From Musa acuminata AAA Group (taxonomy: Eukaryota > Streptophyta > Magnoliopsida > Zingiberales > Musaceae): a stretch of DNA of 64,000 nucleotides. The translations under genes were made by a program, and so were the position numbers. Each line of letters starts with the position of its first letter. The stretch's first letter is position 1. The stretch is taken from contig NC_088339.1 of the NCBI RefSeq assembly GCF_036884655.1, positions 31,891,001-31,955,000 of the forward strand, given 5' to 3'. The notes beneath the pieces were generated by a model. The model had not been told where the DNA came from. It ran no database searches and saw nothing but the letters and a program-made list of their open reading frames with translations. Below, in pieces: positions 57,901 through 64,000 of this stretch.

Positions 57901-60900
57901 ACTGCCTCCTCTTCTTTCTTCCTCTTCCTCCAATGCCTCCTTATCTTCCTTCTTCCTTCTCTCCTTTCTCTTCTCGTCCTTCCTCTTCAAGTCACCAATA
58001 TGTACCGATGTATTGTGTCTATACACTAGTACCAACTCGTACGTACCAGTCCGGCCAGGTCATCAGTAAGGGTCCAGTGCCTGAAACAACATTCCTAGGT
58101 CTAATTTTGCACTTGTTTAGCTTCCTCAACAATCAGTAAGCAACATATTTCTAGTTCTAAATGGAGGAAAAAAAAAACCTTCTATAGTTTCATGATTCTT
58201 ATTATATGATTTCTGACATTAATAATGTTAGTCAAATTATAACTCACTATACTTGAAGCTTATGAATTGCCACTACATAACTTATCAAGGACAGCAGTTT
58301 TGTCTTACCTGGAGAGCTTTTGTGGCAAAGCCGATTCATGCCATGCCATGCCGTGCCATGCTATCGCTCCTGCTGGCTATTTTGTAATGGTCAAGACCAT
58401 CTTTTGGCCTGTTTCACTTAACACTAGAGGTATGAGATACAACGCTGATTTGTATCATGTTGATAGCATACTGAAATTTACTGTGATGGAAATACTTATT
58501 AATTTTTGTTGCTTTACCTTAAATAATTACAGAATTTAACTAAAAATTGCATTAAATAATGAAAAAACAATTCAAATACATATATTATTTAATCTTGAGA
58601 TTGAGTTACTCAAACCTTAAACTAGTAGAGTCGTCTTAAACCTAAGGTTGTCTAGGCTGCATTAGTCTCTATTATATGCTGCTTCTATTTTCTTCTTCAG
58701 ATGTTGTTGGGTTTAAAATATCCATATCAAATTGCTTGTTGGTCAATTCAATTGCACTTTGTTTTTTAGCTAGCTATTTCTTGCTTTAAGTTGTGTCTGC
58801 ATCAGTGTGCAGATATATTAGACAGTTGCAAAATATTATTGACCATTGGTTGTTCATACTTTGACCTATGCAGCTAACATGATCTATGAAGTTTGACTTG
58901 TTGCCGATAGTTGTGTCTAGATCTTTATAACTTTCTATATGTGGTATTCTCTCAATCATGGATTGGAATCTTGGTTTGATACTGGTTTCGGTAACCGACC
59001 GGACTAGAATGGTAGTAGTATACTGGGCACTAGGCAGTATATTAATCATACCGTCCGGTATTGTTGAATAGAACAATGAAGAAAATAAAAATGAATATTA
59101 TTGTACTGATATCAAGCTTCTTTGTTGATAATGTTTCGATACCGGTACTTAGTTAGGCTGATAAATATTAGTTTGTACCAACTGGATTTGAAGCCTTGCT
59201 TTCAATTGATTTCTCGCAAGGAAAGTTAGCCTGTCAATTAGGCTGGCATGAAGTGATTAGAAATGTGGGGTTCAAAATTTAACTTTTGATGCAGCTGACT
59301 ATCAAAGATTTTCACAAAGAATTATCTTTGGTATATAATGAAGTTTTTTATGATCTTACAAACACAATCCTTGACTAAACTTGAATTGTATGTGATGTTG
59401 TCCTCAACATATCTCATTGCAGAAAAAGGCCCATGTAGCAGACCCAAATAGTTGGACATTAGGGCTTGTTGTTGTTGGTGGTGTTGTACCCAAATAGTTG
59501 AATCTATGAGATGACATGGAATACATTTTATTCCGTAATTACTATACAGGTTAGATTTCCTCTGTTTAACAGAATTCTGTGGTGCTATTCTCAGAAAAAA
59601 AGCTTGCCCATCTATTGCAAGGAAAAGAAGTTGAACTGATGATCCTCACGAGTAAAGGATTTGAGGATTGTATTAAATCAATATGGGATGAAGATTATGT
59701 TTCCCAGAGCCACAGTCATTCAAGATTCGTGGAAATAAGAATTATGTTACTTTAGACTTTCCCAGGGGTATATACTTCATTGATGCTTATTATTATTAAC
59801 CACTTGGTTTTCTAGGTTGGTTGACAACTCCTAGAGATAAATTTAGCTCTCACAATGAAGGTTGCCTTCCACATTCATAGCAGGTTTATTCTTGCTGTAG
59901 ACTAGCTTTGAGAGTCAGTCTATAATCACATGAGGTTCCTAAACTAATCCTTTTTACCCAAATGGGCTTCTTTCGATCTATTGTCTAATCATGAGATGAA
60001 TGACAATGGTGCCTCTTTTTCTTGTTTCTTGTTTCTGTTTAAGCATTGGTAGTTTGAATGTTTCTTTTAATGAAGGTGATGAGTGTATTTTTGCAATTTA
60101 CCTACTCAGGCATCCAGAAAAGAAAAGAAAAATCTAAATGTTAATAGCAGTTGCATTTTCCGTCTCGTGTTCTGTGATATGACAAATAAATGGTTGTAAA
60201 TGTTGCTTTCTTTTCCTGAATTGGAAGAATATTATCTCAGGACCGCTTTTGTAGTGAGATAAATTGTCATTGATGAACATAAAACATATAAAACATATTG
60301 TTAAAGCTTCCTTAACTATTTCCCACGCTTAGAGAGTGCATAGAAAAGTTGCAGATTCTGAACAAACCTGAGGAATACCAGCGTAGAATTAGAGAAGTTC
60401 CAGAAATACATGTTGACACCCATATGGATCCAAATTATGAATCTCCAGAGGAAGAAGCAGATAATAAGAAAGAAGGTATTTTGCTTCTAGGTTATGGATG
60501 CACTTGCTCTTGCAGCTCGTATACCTTTTAGTCTGACAATAATATCTCATCTTTTATTATTGTAAATTGCTCCCATGCTTGCAGATAATTTTAACAGGTC
60601 AAGGGGGTCTTTATCTCGTAGGAAGGGAAAAGAGTTAATTTCTCCGGGCAGAAGAGGGTCCATCCCAAATTACCATTTGAATGATGCGACTAAAAGTTTG
60701 AGTACCAGTTGGACGTCAGGTACACAAACAGGAGGTGCAGAAGAAAAGATAGAAACCATAGTTGCTCTAGGTGATAGGAAATGTGAAATATCACGGACTG
60801 AGAGTAATATTGGCTGGACAGACAGCTCGGGAACTCTGATGAATGGTAACAAACTTGTTACTGGTGTTGAACATCCATGCGGTGTTGCACCTGACACTAT

Positions 60901-63592
60901 GATCTCCTCTCCTGGAGTTCCACTGCCATCAAATGTCTGCGAGAGTGATAAGGTGTGGCAGTATCAAGATCCTTCAGGAAAAATCCAGGGACCTTTTTCA
61001 ATGTCACAGTTGCGCAAATGGAGTTCTACAGGTTACTTCCCACCAGACCTTAGGGTATGGCTAAAATCTCAAAAGCAAGAAGACTCTATGTTACTGGCTG
61101 ATGTACTGCCAGAGTTCCTGAAAGACACACAACAGAAAGAACCTCAACTTACTAATTTTAGCCAGCCCACAAATTTTGTTGCTGAAGCAAATACAGGACA
61201 TAACTGGGATATAGTTTCGAGAGGGGACACCAATCCACCATCTGTAGGTATCAAGCAAAACAACCACTGGAGTGCAAACCAGAATGATATTACCATGTCC
61301 ATTGCTGGTTACAAAATGTCAAATGTTGATAGATGGGCTCCTCAGGCACCTAACTACATTGAACCAAGGAGGGAGTTGATGATAACTGAGGAAAGAAGGA
61401 TCGGGATATCTCCAAGAGCTTGGGAATCAACAAAGGATTCTAATGCTTGGTATGGCCAACACACAAGTCATAACAACCCAAGCACCAAAATTTCTGTTCC
61501 ATTTGCTGGGAATCCATATGATACACCAGCCTACCAAGTTACAGGGGGGCAAGCAAGTAATGCTGAGGGACGGAACAGGAACCAGGAGCATGGAAGTTCA
61601 TGGAGCTCATTTAGATCCAAGCCAACAAGACCTAGTGACCAGGGTTACGATGAGCGACATTCTAATTGGAGCTCTTCGGGCCAACATTCGTATCAAGTTT
61701 CTGCACAATACCAGCAAATCCAACCGGTGAGTTATTCCAAAAGACAATGGGTGAATGATGCACACAATCCACCTACTCCTACCCCACAGCCAAGTGGCAT
61801 GGTCTGGACAAGGGACCGAGATCATCTGAGTGCATCTTCCGCAGCTGCTGCTATTTCTGTTCAATCAGTGGGCTGTGGCTGGGAAGCCACTCCAAGTGCT
61901 GAGTTCAGTGAATTTGATCAGTTGGCCGCTGAGTCCATGGAAGGCAAGGGAAGTGTTCCAGAAATGACTTCCGCTGGAGGCTGGGCCAAGACATCTTGTA
62001 ATTTGCTTAACCAATCTGCAGCACGAGAGGTTTGGGGTTCAGGGTCCACTGCATCATTAGCAACTTCTGGTGCTAATCAGAATTTTGGCAAGGTGGACAA
62101 TTTGGATGAACCATCATGGGCTAGTAAGCAGGAGAAGCCTTTTGAATCTAATGCAACTACTTTAAGTGGTTCCTTCACGAAAAAGAGCCATTTTTTTGAA
62201 AGCTCTTGTCCTAGTCCAACTCCAAGTAGTGAGAGGGATGACATTCCTCTGTCCCAGATAAGTGAGCCTGATCCCGACGATAAGTGGAATGAAGCCTCTG
62301 GAACTCCAACTGCAGAAAGTGAGGCAATAGCTCCTGACACTACAGTTCTTGCATCCATGCCGTTAGATCTGAGTGTTCTTTCTTCTCAGGTAGTCAGATC
62401 CATGGATGAAATGGCAGATCAAAGCACTGAGATCGAAAATTTGTCTCCTTTTTCTTCTGCAACAGAGAACAATCAGCTTTCTCTTGCAGGAACAAGTGAC
62501 GACCTGGGAAACCTTCCTTTAAGTACTATACCTGCAGCTAAACCTGATGCAGTGGAGTCTGTTTCAGTTCAAGAACCAGATTCAATGGTGGGTTCCCAAG
62601 TAGTGTCCGAACTGAAGGAAGCCAAATATGACCTAGATGGTTTACATGCCAGTGTTTCATCTTCAGGCAGTGGACTAGATCAGAATCAAGCTAAAAATCT
62701 AGAATGCTTTTCTGGTTCCAAATGTGTCTTGGAAGATACGAAGTTGCCATCTCCAACGCCAGCTTCTGAGCCTTCTGGACGGGTACTTGCTATTGATTCT
62801 ACTTCAGGAAAAAGCCAAAGTGACACATTGGGCTCATCTGATGTTTTTCTTGCACCACTATCTCCAATCAGATCAGATCCATCTACAGGCCCTGCAGCAT
62901 TTGGAAACCCTGCGTCCAGCATGGCTGAAGGTGCTTCTGACAAAGGTTGGACTCAAGGGAGTGCAAACATCATTTGGGGAATTTCTGGGCAACGACAGAC
63001 AAGTACGGAAACAGGTTGGATGATGCCCAAGCAGAAAAGGACTAGTGCAAATACAAGTTGGGTGACACCAGCACAGGGAAATAGAGAAGAAAATTTAGGT
63101 TGGGTAACCCAAGGAAACATGAACCCAAATGCTGGATGGGGAGTACCTACTGCATCAAGCCCAGGTTCTAATCTGGAAGAAAGCATCAAGGCGAACTCCG
63201 AAGCAGAGACCGGTTGGGGAGTGCCAGGAGCTGGAAATATAAACTGGAGTCCACAGAAACAACAGGGAGATGACGACACTGGTTGGGGAACAGCACTTGG
63301 TAGTAACAACGCTGGCTGGAGTTCATCCGCCGGGTATCATGACGTCTTGATCTCACAAAAGAGGCATGGTGGAGACAGGTACCACGGAGGCAGAGAACCA
63401 GGTCATGGTGGTGGGAATAACCCACGAAACAAGACATACATTGGAGGTGATGGAGGTGGAGGGTGGTCGCAACCACCTCCTAGAGGACAATGGCAAGGGC
63501 TTGGCCGTGGTCATGTCCAGCGAGGAGTGTGCAAGTTCCACGAGAGTGGACACTGCAAGAAGGGTGCATCATGTAAGTATTTGCATCGATAA
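51956..63592 (+). CDS. PHD-SWIB-Plus3-GYF-CCCH protein, NERD / zinc finger CCCH 19 type
   Basis: Ten exons: 51956-52377, 52471-52550, 53590-53777, 54654-55566, 55643-55770, 56323-56382, 56473-56523, 56616-56686, 60327-60475 and 60585-63592. The product is 1689 aa (Arabidopsis NERD, At2g16485, is about 1770). In order: an AT-hook-like KRKRGRPPK (98-106); a PHD finger from CFICFDGGDLVLCD (126-139) to about 205; a SWIB region (about 343-420); a Plus3 domain (about 477-690); a GYF domain (WQYQDPSGKIQGPFS, about 810-865); and a terminal CCCH finger CKFHESGHCKKGASCKYLH (C-x7-C-x5-C-x3-H). Before the finger lie at least eight GW dipeptides. In Arabidopsis NERD binds histone H3 through the PHD finger and AGO2 through GW motifs, acting in RNA-directed DNA methylation independent of RDR2. 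The same role is inferred here from matching architecture. Intron 8 is a 3.6-kb U12-type AT-AC intron. Confidence 0.92.
57838..57985. repeat. Polypyrimidine tract inside the U12 intron
   Basis: About 150 nt almost entirely of C and T (CTTCCTC-type words) on the plus strand, flanked by segments with GGTCC and GTACC words. It yields apparent Leu/Pro/Ser-rich ORFs in all three forward frames, which are composition artefacts. Confidence 0.75.
58337..58366. repeat. Short CATGC minisatellite
   Basis: About five units of CATGC, one with GTGCC replacing ATGCC, in the U12 intron. Confidence 0.7.
58970..59180. repeat. Probable dispersed repeat in the U12 intron
   Basis: Rich in GGTA and CCGG words (GGTTTCGGTAACCGACCGG, ATACCGTCCGGTATTG, CGATACCGGTACTTAG). 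It resembles the segment in the carrier intron at 11700-12020. It is annotated from word composition only. Confidence 0.3.
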
Positions 63593-64000
63593 CTTGAGGT
63601 GTAAGATTTTTGGCCCTCTTTATTTTCTTCTCTTTTTTCTTTCTTCTAAATTTCTACCTCTAACATTCCCCCTCCCCCTCCCCCTCCCTGGTGTTGCACC
63701 ATCAAAGACTTTGCCTGTCCATGCCTTGTGTCTAAATTACATGAAATCAGAATGCATAATCTCAACATATTTAAGGTGTGTCCACTATTTGAACACTCCG
63801 TTTAGGTGGTTTTTATCTTTGTAAGCTACGGTAAGAGTCATTGAAGCATGACAGGAAAGGAAAGGCAGGGCAAGCTGAGATGATTAAATATGAATTTGAC
63901 CCACTGATAGGGTTTCTTTTTTATACCTATACCTCTTTTTACTTGCATTTTCCTATGGTTCATCTATTTTAGCTTCAGTGAAATAATTTTGCTGTACAAG
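63593..64000 (+). other. 3' UTR and downstream flank of the NERD-like gene
   Basis: Begins right after the stop codon. It includes a T/C-rich stretch and a C-rich run (CCCCCTCCCCCTCCCCCTC near 63668). I see no new gene start before the window ends. Confidence 0.5.

Larger units (their letters stand above)
56687..60326 (+). other. U12-type AT-AC intron (intron 8 of the NERD-like gene)
   Basis: The intron starts with ATATCCTT, the exact consensus U12 donor. It ends with TTCCTTAAC at 60308-60316, a consensus U12 branch site, followed after 10 nt by the terminal AC at 60326. Using these borders joins GA at 56685-56686 to G at 60327 and keeps the frame (RRKE-LRECIEKLQ), while reading through the donor leads to unrelated sequence. 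No GT-AG alternative at this point keeps the frame that I could see. At 3,640 bp it is the longest intron in the gene. Confidence 0.9.

Noticed and set aside
57831..58139. 102-codon Ser/Pro/Leu-rich ORF
   Set aside because: It lies in a polypyrimidine tract within the U12 intron and is open in three frames, so it reflects composition only.

Overview
The window is nuclear DNA from a flowering plant. Its genes are split by many introns with plant-type splice sites, introns and spacers are AT-rich, several first coding exons are very GC-rich (as in many monocots), and there are long TA and GA microsatellites and degraded transposons. The protein families are all land-plant ones. A monocot of the banana/ginger type is my best guess, but that rests on general repeat style and codon use, not on a decisive marker. 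I rebuilt the exons by hand from splice consensus, reading-frame continuity and remembered family motifs.

Layout, left to right. (1) 1-765: piece of an LTR-like element with a 51-bp triple repeat. (2) 2443-6075, minus: zinc-knuckle protein (ZCCHC9 type); its 3' exons are not found and probably lie beyond the left edge. (3) 8003-13187, plus: mitochondrial carrier family protein with a long N-terminal extension. (4) 14608-21284, minus: SKP1-like protein (ASK20/21 type). (5) 23874 onward, plus: a TIC32-like short-chain dehydrogenase, divergent from the SKP1-like gene. (6) 39.9-45.3 kb, plus: a broken trehalose-6-phosphate phosphatase copy followed by an open one. (7) 46516-47025, plus: an intronless SAUR gene. 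(8) 47.0-51.9 kb: a gene-poor AT-rich spacer. (9) 51956-63592, plus: a large PHD-SWIB-Plus3-GYF-CCCH protein like Arabidopsis NERD.

The most striking structure is a tandem duplication of 8,076 bp: 20958-29033 is repeated at 29450-37525 with a constant offset of 8,492, separated by a 416-bp unrelated spacer. The unit holds the divergent promoter of the SKP1-like/TIC32-like pair, coding exon 1 of the first and exons 1-6 of the second. Both breakpoints fall inside introns. Each gene therefore keeps one set of distal exons but has two promoters and two sets of first exons. The copies look identical, including hypermutable microsatellites, so the event is either very young or an assembly artefact.

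Other points of interest: a textbook U12-type AT-AC intron of 3.6 kb in the NERD-like gene; a GC-AG intron and a 69-bp duplication that copies a splice donor in the SKP1-like gene; a 586-bp fold-back Mutator-like element with a 10-bp target duplication; and a trehalose-phosphatase tandem pair in which the open copy lost the usual ATG but gained one four codons downstream. I found no operons, CRISPR arrays or RNA genes. No previously undescribed system is proven here; the duplicated bidirectional promoter with shared distal exons is the best candidate for follow-up.
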